Assembly (NCBI GenBank): GCA_028583605.1
Contig: CM053326.1
Coordinates: 50,094,159-50,158,158, forward strand
DNA from: Dastarcus helophoroides
Lineage: Eukaryota > Arthropoda > Insecta > Coleoptera > Bothrideridae
DNA length: 64,000 nucleotides
Reading direction: 5' to 3'
Positions within the stretch are counted from its first letter, which is position 1. Each line of letters starts with the position of its first letter. The notes beneath the pieces are model-generated. The model made no database searches. It saw only the letters and a program-made list of their open reading frames with translations, and was not told the origin of the DNA. A program made the translations under genes and the position numbers. Shown in pieces: positions 11,230 to 22,402 of this stretch.

Positions 11230-12740
11230 CGAAAACTCAAACAAATTTTGCAAAAAAAATCCAAATTTCGAAGAAAAGATCGACATTTTGAGAAAGATCA
11301 AATTTCAAAAGTCAAAATTTAGTAACAATTCGAAATTTTCCAGATAGAGAGTCAAATTTTATCGAAATTTCGAAAAAAGGGCGAACTTTGAGAAAAATTT
11401 CGGAAAAAATTTGAATTTTCAGGAAAAAGGGTCGACTTTATATCTATTTTTTGACGATTGTCTGAATAAAAGAGAAGCTTCTTTCTCCCTGTCCCACCAC
11501 GACGACAGAAAATGTCCACGATTGAGATAAACGTCAAAATTTTCAAAAAAATACTTTTTAAAATTTCCAAATAAGTATTATTCTAAAAAATTTAACTTTT
11601 TTATCAAAAGATTCGCCAAATGTTGAGAAAAAAGGCGAAGTTTGATAAATAAATAAGTTGAGTAAGACACATTTAAAAAAAGAGTCGAAATTTTCAGAGA
11701 AAGTCGCATTTTCAAAATCACGTAATTTTGAAAAAAAATGACGAATTTTGAAATGAAAAATTGAAATTTTGGGAAAGTCAGATTTTGAAAAAAGAAACCG
11801 AATTTTAGAATAAATTCAAGATTTCAAAAGAATGTTTTCGAAAAAAGGGCGAATTTTGAGAAAAATTTCATGAAAACATTGAATTTTCAAGAAAAAGAGT
11901 CGAAATTTCTCAACTTTATATCTATTTTTTGGCGACTGTCTGAATAAAGGTGAAGCTACTTTCTCCCTGTCCCGTCACGACGACAGAAAATATCCGCTGT
12001 TGAGATAAACGTCAAAATTTTTTAAAAAATACTTTTTATAATTTCCAAATTAATATTATTCTAAAAAGTTTAACTTTTTTATCAAAAGATCCACCAAATT
12101 TCGAGAAAAAACGCGAAGTTCGATAAATAAGTTGAGTAAGACACATTTAAAAAGAGTCGAAATTTTCAGAGAAAGTCGCATTTTCAAAATCACGTAATTT
12201 TGAAAAAAAATGACGAATTTTGAAATGAAAAATTGAAATTTTGGGGGTCAGATTTTGAAAAAAGAAATCGAATTTTAGAATAAATTCAAGGTTTCAAAAG
12301 AATGTTTTCGAAAAAAGGGCGAGTTTTGAGAAAAATTTCATGAAAACATTGAATTTTCAAGAAAAAGAGTCGAAATTTCTCAACTTTAAATCTATTTTTT
12401 GGCGACTGTCTGAATAAAGGTGAAGCTACTTTCTCCCTGTCCCGTCACGACGACAGAAAATATCCGCTGTTGAGATAAACGTCAAAATTTTTTAAAAAAT
12501 ACTTTTTATAATTTCCAAATTAATATTATTCTAAAAAGTTTAACTTTTTTATCAAAAGATCCACCAAATTTCGAGGAAAAACGCGAAGTTCGATAAATAA
12601 GTTGAGTAAGACACATTTAAAAAAAGAGTCGAAATTTTCAGAGAAAGTCGCATTTTCAAAATCACGAAATTTTGAAATGAATTTTGAGATGAAAAATTAA
12701 AATTTTGAGAAAGTCAGATTTTGAAAAAAGAAATCGAATT
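11230..12740. repeat. tandem array, about 475-bp unit, roughly three copies
   Basis: Landmarks TTTGGCGACTGTCTGAATAA and CTTTCTCCCTGTCCC recur. The T/AATCTATTTTTTG word is at 11441, 11919 and 12389, giving spacings of 478 and 470. The second and third copies are the most alike. It lies inside the hAT-like element. Confidence 0.85.
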
Positions 12741-12926
12741 TTAGAATAAATACAAGATTTTAAAAGAATTTTTTGGAAATAGACGAATTTTGAGAAAAAG
12801 TCCAAATTTCTAGAAAATATCGAAACAAGGAAAGGATTAATCTTCAGAAAAAAATGAAATCTGGAATTTAAATAAAAATACTTTTTATAAAATGGGTCTA
12901 GATAAATTACTGCATTAGTGATTATC

Positions 12927-13073
12927 TTTGATGGAACGGACTGGTCCTTGGTTATCTTCAAAAATTGAAACACAGAACTTGTCCCCTGAAACCAAGAAAA
13001 ATTAAAAAATACAACAAAGGTTGCTATAACGCGTTTCGACACCCAAGCTGTCATCTTCAGAGAGAAACTGTTT
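12927..13073. mobile_element. FB1 left arm only
   Basis: Starts TTTGATGGAACGGACTGG and runs to CATCTTCAGAGAGAAAC. The right arm is absent. It is nested in the hAT-like element. Confidence 0.8.
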
Positions 13074-13488
13074 ATCTTAATAAATGCTGATCCCTTAAGG
13101 GGCCCATGAACCCCAGTTTAAGAAATCCTGCCTTAACAGTTGCATTGTTATTTCATAAATAATTTCGCGATTTATTGCCAAATACATTCGCAATATATTC
13201 GCATAATTTCTTACGAATGCGAATATTAAAAAACATGCGAATATTTGCGAATGCAAATGCGAACATTCGTTACATCACTAGTATCATGTATCATCTTAAT
13301 AATGATTTGGTATGTAAGTAGAATGCAACCTAGACTACAAATTCATGCAACCCTCCAGGCGGCGTGTATAGTGGCGAATCATAGGTAGCTGAATTACCAA
13401 CAGTTGAAACACTGCCACCTAGCGAAGCGGTTGCTCTCTAGGAAAGTTCCCAGAAGACAAGGATTCTAATGCACAGACCAATAGGTTT

Positions 13489-13588
13489 GAACATTTATTA
13501 GATTCGAAGTTTGGAAACCAAAGATAGGTTTCGATCTTGTTAGATCTCGTCAGTTTGGTATATCCGACTCGAATGCTAATAAATGTTC
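13489..13588 (-). ncRNA. hammerhead ribozyme candidate (type I), slightly degraded stem III
   Basis: On the minus strand: a long stem I arm, ACCAAA, CTGACGA, GATCT-AACA-AGATC, GAAA, CCTATC, TTTGGT, then the return stem I arm to GAACATTTATTAG's complement. Core and stem II are intact. The stem III palindrome ACCGGT has become ACCTAT. Confidence 0.6.
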
Positions 13589-13624
13589 CGACAAGTCTGT
13601 GAATTCTTTAGTACTTACTTGTCG

Positions 13625-13724
13625 GAACATTTATTAGCATTCGAGTTGGATATACCAAACTGACGAGATCTAACAAGATCGAAACCGGTCTTTGGTTCCC
13701 AAACTTCAAATCTAATAAATGTTC
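13625..13724 (+). ncRNA. hammerhead ribozyme candidate (type I), intact core
   Basis: The outer stem I arm GAACATTTATTAG (13625-13637) pairs perfectly with CTAATAAATGTTC (13712-13724). The inner stem I is ACCAAA (13654-13659) with TTTGGT (13691-13696), separated by internal loops. Between them are CTGACGA (13660-13666), stem II GATCT/AGATC with loop AACA (13667-13680), GAAA (13681-13684), and CCGGTC. The predicted cleavage is after the GUC ending at 13690. The G10.1-C11.1 pair and CUGANGA/GAAA cores fit the hammerhead consensus. Stem III (ACC/GGU) has no loop, so activity would need dimer pairing or breathing. Confidence 0.75.
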
Positions 13725-13752
13725 AAATCTATTGGTCTGTGCATTAGAATGG

Positions 13753-14517
13753 TTTGGTGGTCAAAATTTCAATGGAAAACGAAAGTTCTCATCGCTAATA
13801 TTTCCCTTTTCTACTAAAATTTTATCTTCATATTATACCCAATTTTCCAAGTTGTAAGTTGTACAACTTCGCTTGGGTATATGTCCGTCAATGGCCCCAA
13901 TATTTCACCTAATTGCAAATTACTGCAAATTCATGAATCATCAATGTTGACATCATTTACATAGCACATGTTTGCTAAACGAAATTCTCAGTAGTAATAG
14001 TGACAAATATTTTCAGTAATATATCACGGCTGGCGCCAAAAAATTTTCACTAAATTAATCCCACAACCTAGCGCACAGTGAATCATATTAACAGATCGCT
14101 CGATACACTTATGTTGACCCGAATGTCAAAGTTTTGCTGTTGTGCCAGCTAAATACACATATTTTCTTTGACGCCAACTTCAAATCTTATTTACATATTT
14201 TAAATTTTTGGCTCGATAATTAGCCATTTCTTAGAAGTAATATTTGGAATTCACCCGTATGAAAATAAAAGTAGTACGCATTCGTAATTTCACCTTCACA
14301 GGTCAAGGTGTAAAAATATACTCAAAATTTAGATAACTCAATTTCCAGTTTCCTGTTTTTAGAATTCCAATCTTAATTAAGTCTTTTCCTAAAAACCTAA
14401 AATAATATTTATGAAAAATCAAGAATAATGGGACAGTTGTAATGGTATTTTTAAATTACATTTATCCCCAAAATTAACTCTTTTAAGAAATTTGAGATTT
14501 CTGACATGTTTTGTTAA
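13753..14517. other. non-coding spacer
   Basis: AT-rich sequence with no repeat match. GC is slightly higher at 14020-14130. No gene was recognised. Confidence 0.4.
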
Positions 14518-14772
14518 TTTTGGTGGAACGGACTGGTCCTTAATTGTTTTCAAAAATTGAAATGCAAATTTTGTCCTCTGAAACTAAGAAAGATTAAAAA
14601 ACACCACAAAAGTTGCTCTAACGGGCTTCGATAGTAAAACTATCATCTTTCTTGGTTTCAGGGAGTTTCGACCACGAAAGATTAGAAAACACAATAAAAG
14701 TTGTTCTAACGTTTCGATAGCCAAGCTATCCTCTTCAGAAAGATACTCTCTCTGAAGATGATCTGACTAGTC
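14518..14772. mobile_element. FB1 copy, rearranged
   Basis: A full left arm is followed by a second partial left arm, with an internal inversion around the stem-loop. It ends in CTCTCTGAAGATGATCTGAC. Confidence 0.75.
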
Positions 14773-15930
14773 TTTCATAAAATAAGTATTTTTTTTGTAG
14801 AACGGACTAATCGTTCGTTATCTTCAAAATGTAAAATGCAAATCTTGTTCTCTGAAACCAAAAAAGATTAAAAAACACAACAAAAGTTGCTCTAGAGCAA
14901 CAAGAGTAACCTTTGTAATGGTTTTTAATCTTTCCTGATTTCAGGGGACAAGATTAGGGATGCAACATCGTTCAAAAAAGCATCGATGTTTGAACATCGA
15001 TATTTTTTTAAAATAAAACATCGATGTCTGAAACATCGGCATTCGGTAACGATACATCGATAATTTTCCGATGTTTTCTAAATATTTAATTGCAGGTTTG
15101 AGAAGTAAAATTACGAAGGTGTAGAAAGAACATCATTTTAAGAAGATTTTTTTAAATAAATTTTGAGATAAACGTTAACATTTCTACTTTTTTCCCCGTC
15201 ATTAAAATTAAAATTTCCAATTTTATTTCCTAATTTTGACTATCATTTTGCAATTTCGACTTTTTTCTCGAAAATTCGACTTCTTTTCAAAATTTCGCCT
15301 TTAATCTTGAAATTTCGACTTTTTTCTAGAAATATCGAGAATAAAGTCGAAATTTCGATTTTCATATCAATACAGATAAACACTTCGACTTTTATTTTAA
15401 AATTTCGAGAAAAAAGTGAAAATTTCTAGGTTGTTCTCTGTGGTTGAGTTAAGCAGATGAAGTAGGATGTATTCGGTAATTTTAATTGTTAATCACCCAA
15501 AATTCAACTTTTTTCTAGACATTTCTATGTTAAAATCGAAATTCGAGAAACAATTTCAAGAAAAAGGTCGAAATTTCGAGATTGATGCAAAATTTTAAAA
15601 TTAATGTCGAAAAGTTGACTTTAATCCTGGAATTTTCAGAAAAAATTGCTATTTCGAGTTGCTATCTCGAGAAGGAACTCAAAATTTCGCCTTTAAACTC
15701 GAAGATTCTATTTTTTTTATTGATGGCCTTTGTAGTCCTAATTTCATTAATAATTTGTTGTGAAATGACAATTATTTTTCTTTCCCAATTATAACTGAAA
15801 CTATATTTTATTTATTTGATCCAAATTTTGGCTTAAAACTTAAAAATCTACGTTTTTTGAACCGAAGATTACGTTTGAAGGTTAAAATTTTCAAAAAAAA
15901 AGTAGACATTTCAAGAGTAAAATCCAATGT

Positions 15931-16240
15931 TTTTTTCAATTTGTTTAACATTTCTTCGGCCCAGTTTGGAAATATTTAAATTTTTATGGTTTGTTGACAA
16001 TTTTATAAACAGTTTTTGAAATGCGACTACGTGATATTTAAATTTAATTTAATTTAATTTGTAAACTGTCATGAAGTGACGTTTTCAATAAATTTAAATA
16101 TCACGTAGTCGCATTTCAAAAACTGTTTATAAAATTGTCAACAAACCATAAAAATTTAAATATTTCCAAACTGGGCCGAAGAAATGTTAAACAAATTGAA
16201 AAAAACATAATATTTCCGGTCAATAAGGGTCTACCATGAA
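15931..16240. mobile_element. FB3 fold-back element
   Basis: Arms of about 113 bp containing CGGCCCAGTTTGGAAAT and AATGCGACTACGTGATATTT (15931-16045) return inverted at 16095-16207. The right side extends to GGTCTACCATGAAG. A direct repeat of about 14 bp, AGTAAAATCCAAT, flanks it (near 15917 and 16242), suggesting a long target duplication. Confidence 0.7.
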
Positions 16241-18756
16241 GAGTAAAATCCAATATTGGAAAAAACATTAACATTGAAAAGAAAAATTCAAAATTTTAAG
16301 AATTTCCACTTTAATTTCAAATATTTATAAAATATGCTCGATTTTTCGATAAAAAAGGTGAATTCCGGATTTAAAGAAAAATTCAAACTTCGGGAAAAAC
16401 TAAAATTTATAAATATACAATTTGGTTTAATACAAAACTTTGGAAATTTCAAAAATAAATGAATTTGAAAAATATCGAAATTTTTAAAAAAGCTAAAATT
16501 TTGAAACAGCAATTAAAATTTTGGGAAAATTAAAAAAAGACTAAATTTTGAAACAAGTTAATATTTTCATAAAAATTTAAAATTTTAAAAAAGTTAATAT
16601 TTGTTTTAAAAAAGTCAATATTTTGATAAAATTCTTTCAAAAACGGTCAGCAGAATTTTGTAAAACTGCCAAGCACAATAAAAATCGGAATTCTCAAGGA
16701 ATGTGAAGTTTTGAGAAAATATCGAATTCTGAAAATGTTTTTAAAAGAATTCGACCTTTTTTAAAATACGAAATTTTTGAATTTTCGATTAAGTTGAAAT
16801 TTTAATAACCGAAGCTTGAATCAAAATTAAATGGTCGAAATTTAGAAAAATATTGACATTTTAAGAAAAGTAAAAATTTTCAGATTTCCAAAAATGTTGA
16901 AATTTTAAAAAAGTCGCAATTGCAATTTTTTTCAAAACAACATTTTGAAAGAGTTTTAGAAATTGTAATTTGAAAATTAGTTATTTTTAATGTTAAAAAA
17001 TAGTCAACATTTTAAAAAGGACAGAATTTTAAAATAATGTCAAATATTGAAAAATATCGAAATTTTCAAAAAAAAGTTCAAATTTTGTAAAAAGTCGAAA
17101 TTTCTTGAAGAACATTGAAATATTTTAAGAGATGCTGAAATTTTCAAGAAACTTCAAATATTTTTATTAAACAAAATCTTTAGAAAAGCCAAAATTTTTG
17201 AAAAATCCTTCTAAATTAATTTAGAAAAGATAATTCTGAAATTTCCTAAAAAAAATCGAAATTCCGAAAAATGGCCAAAAATTTCAAACATAGTTAAATT
17301 TTGATAAAATATTGCGATTTAAAAAAGTCTAAAATTTGAAAAAAGATGAAATTTTGAAATAAAGTCCAAATTTTTAAAGAAAAATAATCGACAATTTAAA
17401 AATACAGTGAAATTTTCAAAAAAAAAAATCGGAAGCTTATCAAAAAATGAAATGTTTAGCAAAGTACAAATTTTTGAATTCTAAGAAAGTTTTGGAAAAG
17501 AAATTATCATTTTAAAGAAATTTGACGCCGAAATTTTGAAAAATGTTAAAATTTTCATAAAAATATAATTTTATTTTTTAAATCTAAGATTTCCAAAACA
17601 AGTGGAAATTTTGAGAAAACTCGAACCTTTTAAAAAAAGGCAGACTAGATTTTGTAAAAATGCCAAGCGTTAAAAAAGTCGGCATTTTCAAAATGAGCGA
17701 AGTTTTGAGAAAGTATCGAATTTGGAAAATTTTTGGAGTCCATTAATTTTCAAAAATAGTCAACAGTTTGAGAAGTCAAAATTTTCAGAATTCAAAATTT
17801 TAAAACGATAGAAGATTCCAAATTTTCGAAAAAATTGAACTTTTGAAAAAGAGGAATTTAAACAGAATATTAGAATTTTTAAAAATATCGACATTTTTCT
17901 AAAAAGTTGAAATATTCGAAAAAACAGCCGTGATTGAAAAAAAAAGTGGTATTTTAATAAATTCGAATTTTATAAAAAAGTTTTTTGAGCCGAAGGGTAC
18001 GTTCGAAGATTAAAATCTTCAAACAAAGAAGACATTTTGAAATTACAGACGTTCATTGGAGAAAAACATTTAAAAGTTAAACTGAATTTTTTTAAATTTC
18101 GACTTTAATTTCAAATGTATATACAAAATGTTCGATTTTTCCATAAAAAATTGAGATTAAACTCCAGGTTTGGAGAAGAAAGCTCAAATTTCGAAAAAAA
18201 AAAAACTAGAATTTGTAAAAGTAAAATTCGGTTTAATACAAAATTTTAGATTCGAGATTTTTAAGAAAATTTGGAATTAAAAGAATATGCACTTTTCAAA
18301 TTTGAAATGAAGTTTTCATAAAAGCTTCTAATTTCTATTATTAGTATTTCTAGTATTAGTATTAAAGTTTTTTATTAAAAAATTGACAACTTCTCAAATA
18401 TTCCAAAGTTGGAAATTCGGGTCGAATTTTCAGAATTCTGTTTTGGTTTTTATTGGGAAAGTATTACTTTTCATTCAAAAATTAGCCTTTTTTAAGAATA
18501 TTGCTTTTCATTGAAAATTTCGACTTCCTTGTAAAAAGAAAAATAAAATATTACAAAAAGTCGAAAATCTATATGTTTCTTAAAGCTAGAAATTTTGACA
18601 AAAAGTGGAATTTTGCTATTTAATTTTTTTCGCTTGAAGCTTAAAATTGACCAAAAAAGTTGATATTTCGACATTACAGTCGTATACATTCAAGGAAAAT
18701 GTCAATGTTTGAGGGTTAAACCTAAAATATTGACAATTTCTACAGTATTTAATTTT

Positions 18757-18965
18757 TCAAACATCGATTATAAACTGAACGATGTCTTGATGCCTTTTAT
18801 GCTTTGTAAACATCGATGTTACAACATCGATGGGAAAGCATAAAAAATATCGATACATCATTATAAACTGAACTGAACTGTCGATTATAAACTGAACGAT
18901 GTATCGATATTTTTTATGCTTTCCCATCGATGTTTGCAAACGATACATCGATGTTTTCAAAAGAT
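18757..18965. repeat. right subterminal repeats of the hAT element
   Basis: The words ATTATAAACTGAACGATGT, GGGAAAGCATAAAAAATATCG (shown reversed in the second half) and CATCGATGT are arranged as nested direct and inverted repeats, likely transposase-binding or fold-back structure. Confidence 0.6.
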
Positions 18966-19040
18966 CGAACTATCGTTTGCATCCCTAGACAAGATTTGTT
19001 TTCAGTTTTTGAAGATAACCAAGTACCAGTTCCACCAAAA

Positions 19041-19350
19041 TAGCAACTCCTTTTTTAAAAGTAAAAATTGATGCAACTCCAAACTTGTTAAAAAAAAGGA
19101 ATAAACGTATGTTTTGTTAAATTAAACTATCACAGAATGCATTTATGGCAAATCTTTTCGCGTAGCAGAAACAGTTGATCTAAGATTTTAAATGTCACAA
19201 AAAAAACCAATTATTCGATCGAAAATTTCATTATTTTGGCTCGGAAGTTTAACATGAACAACATATTTCTTATTAGTCATACAGTAATAACTGTTATTTT
19301 TTGTTATATCCTTAATTTATTACCATGTGTAACGCAGGGGGTACATGTAA
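19041..19350. other. spacer
   Basis: No gene or repeat was recognised. The first 50 bp share AACTCC..AAAAATTGATGCAAC wording with 33685-33735. Confidence 0.35.
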
Positions 19351-19590
19351 AACACGAGTTCTGCATCCTATATACTAGATGATAGCAGTGATGAAGAGTT
19401 ACCTCACTTAAAGGCGCCAAAAATAACAAAAAAAAGTGCCAGCAACCGCAAACTTCCTCTGACTATCTCATATATATAACTGGCACCGAGTCTGATGTGG
19501 AGACGCGATCGCCCGCCCGGCTTGCTAAAATATCAAAGAAATCAACTTCTAAAGCCTTAGAAGCCGATAATTTTCTAAGAATTACTTTCA
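19351..19590 (+). pseudogene. frameshifted coding relic, family unknown
   Basis: One frame reads ASYILDDSSDEELPHLKAPK and ends at TAA 19477-19479. The neighbouring frame continues TGTESDVETRSPARLAK and KISKKSTSKALEAD. The acidic then basic composition and higher GC look like a decayed protein, possibly of a transposable element, broken by one frameshift. I cannot name it. Confidence 0.4.
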
Positions 19591-19749
19591 TAAAATAGTA
19601 ATATCCGATCTAAACGTAATTATACCTTTCGAAGATTAGACATTGATAAATTGTTTGCTGCATATGTCTCTTATCACAGATGCTTCCTAATTTAAAATAA
19701 ACTATAGATTACGATTCGAAGCGAATTTCGATTTAAATCTTAATATATA

Positions 19750-20830
19750 AATGGAAAAGTTTTTGTCTGTCCCTTTGTCGCTGACAGATCTCTTCAGGTC
19801 GTCGTCGATGATATCTCATCCGAGACATTTGCGATTAAGGCAGGGGTGCCTCAGAGGTCAGTTCTGTCTCCTACTCTATTTCTGTTACACATAAACGATC
19901 TCTTAGCTTCAGCTTTCAATGCTATATGCAGCTACGCAGATGATAGTAACCTTGTGTCATCTTTTTTCTTCGACAATCCATTATCTATCGCTGCTTCAGA
20001 TCGACTAAGGAAACAGCAAATACAGACGATTAATCGGGATCTCGAGATTATTCTGGAATGGGGTAAGAACAATTTGGTCGACTTCAACGCTTCAAAAACT
20101 CAGACCGCGGTTTTTTCTAGGTTAACATTAAGGGATAATGCAACAAACATACCAATGGACGGTAAAATCCTTCCGATGGGATTCAATCTATCTATCCTAG
20201 GAGTGAATGCGAGAACTGACTTCTCTTGGGACGATCATGTGCGAACCATTGCCAAATTCGTCTCTCAGAAGCCAGGCTTTCTTTTTAGAGGTAAAATGTA
20301 CTTCACATCTCGTCAGCTATTAACACTATACAAAGCTCAAGTTAGGCCAACACTAGCCAATACTGTTCTCATGTTTGGAGTTCAGCCCCAAACTCACTTT
20401 AACTCCCTTGGATTCAATTCAAAGAGCGATTCGCTTAATTGATGACGAGAGTCTGACTGATTCTCTCGAAACACGAGCACAGGCGTATGGTTGGTGACTT
20501 GTCTCTTTTCTTCAAGTACTATCATGGAAGATGCTCGCAGGAACTAATAGGATTGAACCCCCAAGGGCAAGATTCTTGAGGCGTATTAGATAGTCGAAGT
20601 CCAAATTCCTGTGCGGTCCACTTGATACAGTAGGAGTACTGTCTACGGGGAGGCTTTTTTCTATAGAAGTACCAAGCTACGGAATGCGTTACCGAAAGGA
20701 ATTTTCCCCAAAAATTACAATCTATCCTTGTTTAAGAAGGCGGTTCATCGCCATCTATCCTTGTTTCTGCATCCTACTCGCAGTGCTTTGAAAACATAAT
20801 GGGGTTACCCTTTGCGAGTGGATTAAACTT
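19750..20830 (+). mobile_element. 5'-truncated non-LTR retrotransposon (LINE), degenerate
   Basis: This is the 3' part of a Jockey/CR1-type LINE. The first open piece (to 20442) encodes reverse transcriptase blocks GVPQRSVLSPTLFLLHINDLL-like and the catalytic-box region YADDSNL, then thumb-like WGKNNLVDFNASKTQ and LGVNARTDFSWDDHV. After 20442 the frame shifts but related coding continues (AIRLIDDESLTDSLETRAQ) up to about 20800, followed by an A-rich tail. The usual G in VPQGSVL is R here. The element is inactive. Confidence 0.85.
19846..20442 (+). pseudogene. reverse transcriptase domain fragment of the LINE
   Basis: 198 codons are open. The YADD box sits near residue 30 of the piece, with RT palm and thumb homology downstream. 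Endonuclease, RT fingers and the C-terminus are missing or shifted. There is no host function. Confidence 0.8.
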
Positions 20831-20857
20831 AAAAAAAATATTCAACGAACATTGATA

Positions 20858-20982
20858 TATCTTTCCAAAGATGATAGCTTAGCTATCAAAACGCCTTAAA
20901 GCAACCTTTATTGTGTTTTTTAATCTTTTTTGGTTTCAGGGGACAAAACTTGTATCTCAATTTTCACCAAATCCGCCAAAAT
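20858..20982. mobile_element. FB1 right arm only
   Basis: Runs from AAAGATGATAGCTTAGCTAT to ATCCGCCAAAATT, inserted just 3' of the LINE tail. Confidence 0.75.
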
Positions 20983-21612
20983 TAACAACAATAATAAAAT
21001 AAAAACAAAAAGTAAAATAATTCTAATGTAACTTTTTTTTAAATATTGGTGACAGTTTTGTGTGTAGTATTGTGTATATTTAAATGTTTATATACTCGTA
21101 TCCTGTTTTGAACAGTACCATTTGTGGTGACGATAACTTGTCAAGAACATAAATAAATAAAAAACCGAATGCTACGTTAATTTAACAACTCCCAAAAACG
21201 CCTCATCCCAAATTATATCCAATCAGATCCAAGGTAACATATTTCTTTTTTTCAAAGGGAGTTCTTTTTGGATGCAACAACTTGTTCAACCGGCAAATAA
21301 AACGTAAGACTTAATTTTAAATTATATCCCACATATGGATCAGTCCTGCTTCATCCACTAAAAGGATTGCCACAAGTTTGTTATATTTTCTTGTAACAAT
21401 GTACAGTGCCAATATCTCGTCTCCATTCAGTCGCACGTCCCCGGTGTTCGAGTAATTAACTTTATTTTTAGTAAGTCGCGTGTACACATCAAAAAATATT
21501 TTTAAATGCTATGGGTTTTCCCAATTATTCAACTATCAACAAACATATTGCATTCATTGAAAGTCGACTCAGGTTGCCAGCATAGTGTTAAGATTTTCTA
21601 AGAAATTGGTCC
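20983..21612 (+). promoter_or_regulatory. upstream region / 5' UTR of the ETS gene
   Basis: No coding. In-frame TAA stops precede the ATG at 21613, so that ATG is the first usable one. The promoter position is not readable. A further 5' non-coding exon upstream is possible. Confidence 0.35.
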
Positions 21613-22402
21613 ATGAATCAGTTAGCAATGATCGCGCCGAGCTGTGCTGGTGATTCAGAAGTCAGTAATCGCGATGCCGGTCACCTAATAACATCTTTTC
21701 AAAATCGCGAAAATTTAATTTTCCATAAATTAAAATCGTCAGAACTACTCCGACACCTTCTAAATAATGTTAGTTCTAATAAATCAATGAATCGAAAATA
21801 TGAATTTACGCGGCGCCATACAACCGTTAAAAAAAGTTCATCATTACAATTCGCCGTTTCCTATGAATCGATAAATTCGTTCGATAAGTATCCGACGATA
21901 CCCAGATCGGCATCGGTTCCTGTTACTTGTTCGTTAACGAAAACCGAAAATGAAACGTGTCCTAAACTCAGCAGCACCGCATCGTATGAAGTACAAAAAT
22001 GTAGATCGTTGGAAAGATATCTTAGCGAAGAAAGCTCCTCTTCCGTCGGTAAAAATGAAATATTTTCGGACGAAGAATTTGCAAACATTTCAGAAGACCT
22101 TATTACGAACAAATCTATGGAATTCATACTCGACGAAGCTGAAAAGAACTTGCATATACAATCTCCCCCTTCTAGTCATGCTTCCTGTGAAAGTGATCCC
22201 TTCGAATTTTCGGAAACGTCTCCCGTTTTTGATAAGTACAGTTCAAGTGAAATGCAAAGTGATAAGCCTTCGACCTCTCAGGAAGTAATTTTTAACAAAC
22301 GCAGTGTGTCCCTAGATAATGACAATGTTTATCGAAAGACAGAAAATACTGATGATAGTGATTATAGGGAAAGTGATGACTCGTTAGTTTTAGTTCCTTC
22401 GG
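21613..22402 (+). CDS. Ets21C: ETS gene coding exon 1 (long isoform N-terminus)
   Basis: 263 codons plus one base. The protein begins MNQLAMIAPSCAGDSEVSN and is Ser/Glu/Asp-rich and probably disordered, with no domain I recognise. The exon ends TCG-G before GTAAGT (22403). The leftover G joins AT of exon 2 to make Asp (DPLEW). The first in-frame ATG after an upstream TAA was taken as start. The frame stays open past the donor to a stop at 22432-22434, so an intron-retained product would end ...GKYLAAFVII. Codon composition is clearly less AT-biased than its surroundings. Confidence 0.85.

Larger units (their letters stand above)
10747..13280. mobile_element. hAT-like non-autonomous element with ATTCGCA subterminal repeats
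   Basis: The ends are imperfect inverted repeats. The left begins TAGGAATGTAACGAATATTG, and the reverse complement of the right end is TAGTGATGTAACGAATGTTC (17 of 20 positions match). Subterminal clusters of GAATGCGAATGCGAAT (10803-10823) and ATTCGCA/TGCGAAT (13185-13270) resemble hAT subterminal binding repeats. The inside is filler, a 475-bp tandem array and half an FB1. There is no transposase. The 8-bp flanks TAATGTAT and GTATCATG do not match, so the class is less certain. Confidence 0.55.
13312..13752. mobile_element. retrozyme-like repeat, inverted pair of hammerhead units
   Basis: Two segments of the same family are joined head-to-head. The first 280 bp (13312-13588) are in minus orientation and the remainder is in plus orientation, with a hammerhead hairpin in each. 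Shared family words are GTAGAATGCAACCTAGACTA, CGAAGCGGTTGCTCTCTAGG and GCACAGACCAATAGG. See the two ncRNA entries. Confidence 0.7.
14955..18987. mobile_element. 4.0-kb non-autonomous hAT-type element with perfect 8-bp target duplication
   Basis: It begins TAGGGATGCAAC and ends GTTTGCATCCCTA, and the 8-bp direct repeat GACAAGAT lies at 14947-14954 and 18988-18995. An 8-bp duplication with TAGGGATG-type ends is the hAT signature. Subterminal arrays of CATCGATGT/ACATCGATA cluster at 14980-15075 and 18760-18960. The interior shows no transposase-like frame. It is almost wholly A/T-rich TTTCGAAA filler plus the nested FB3 fold-back at 15931-16240. Confidence 0.88.
14791..19040. mobile_element. FB1 copy split by the hAT-type element
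   Basis: The left part (14791-14954) and right part (18996-19040) rejoin across the element at GACAAGAT. The FB1 right arm word GGGGACAAGATTTGT is broken exactly at the 8-bp target duplication. Confidence 0.85.

Noticed and set aside
12662..13054. 130-codon minus frame
   Set aside because: Filler plus FB1 arm; the same FB1-encoded peptide (FVVFFNLSWFQG) recurs wherever FB1 occurs.
19846..20442. Host gene encoding reverse transcriptase
   Set aside because: 5'-truncated, frameshifted LINE with an A-rich tail; no host-like exon structure.
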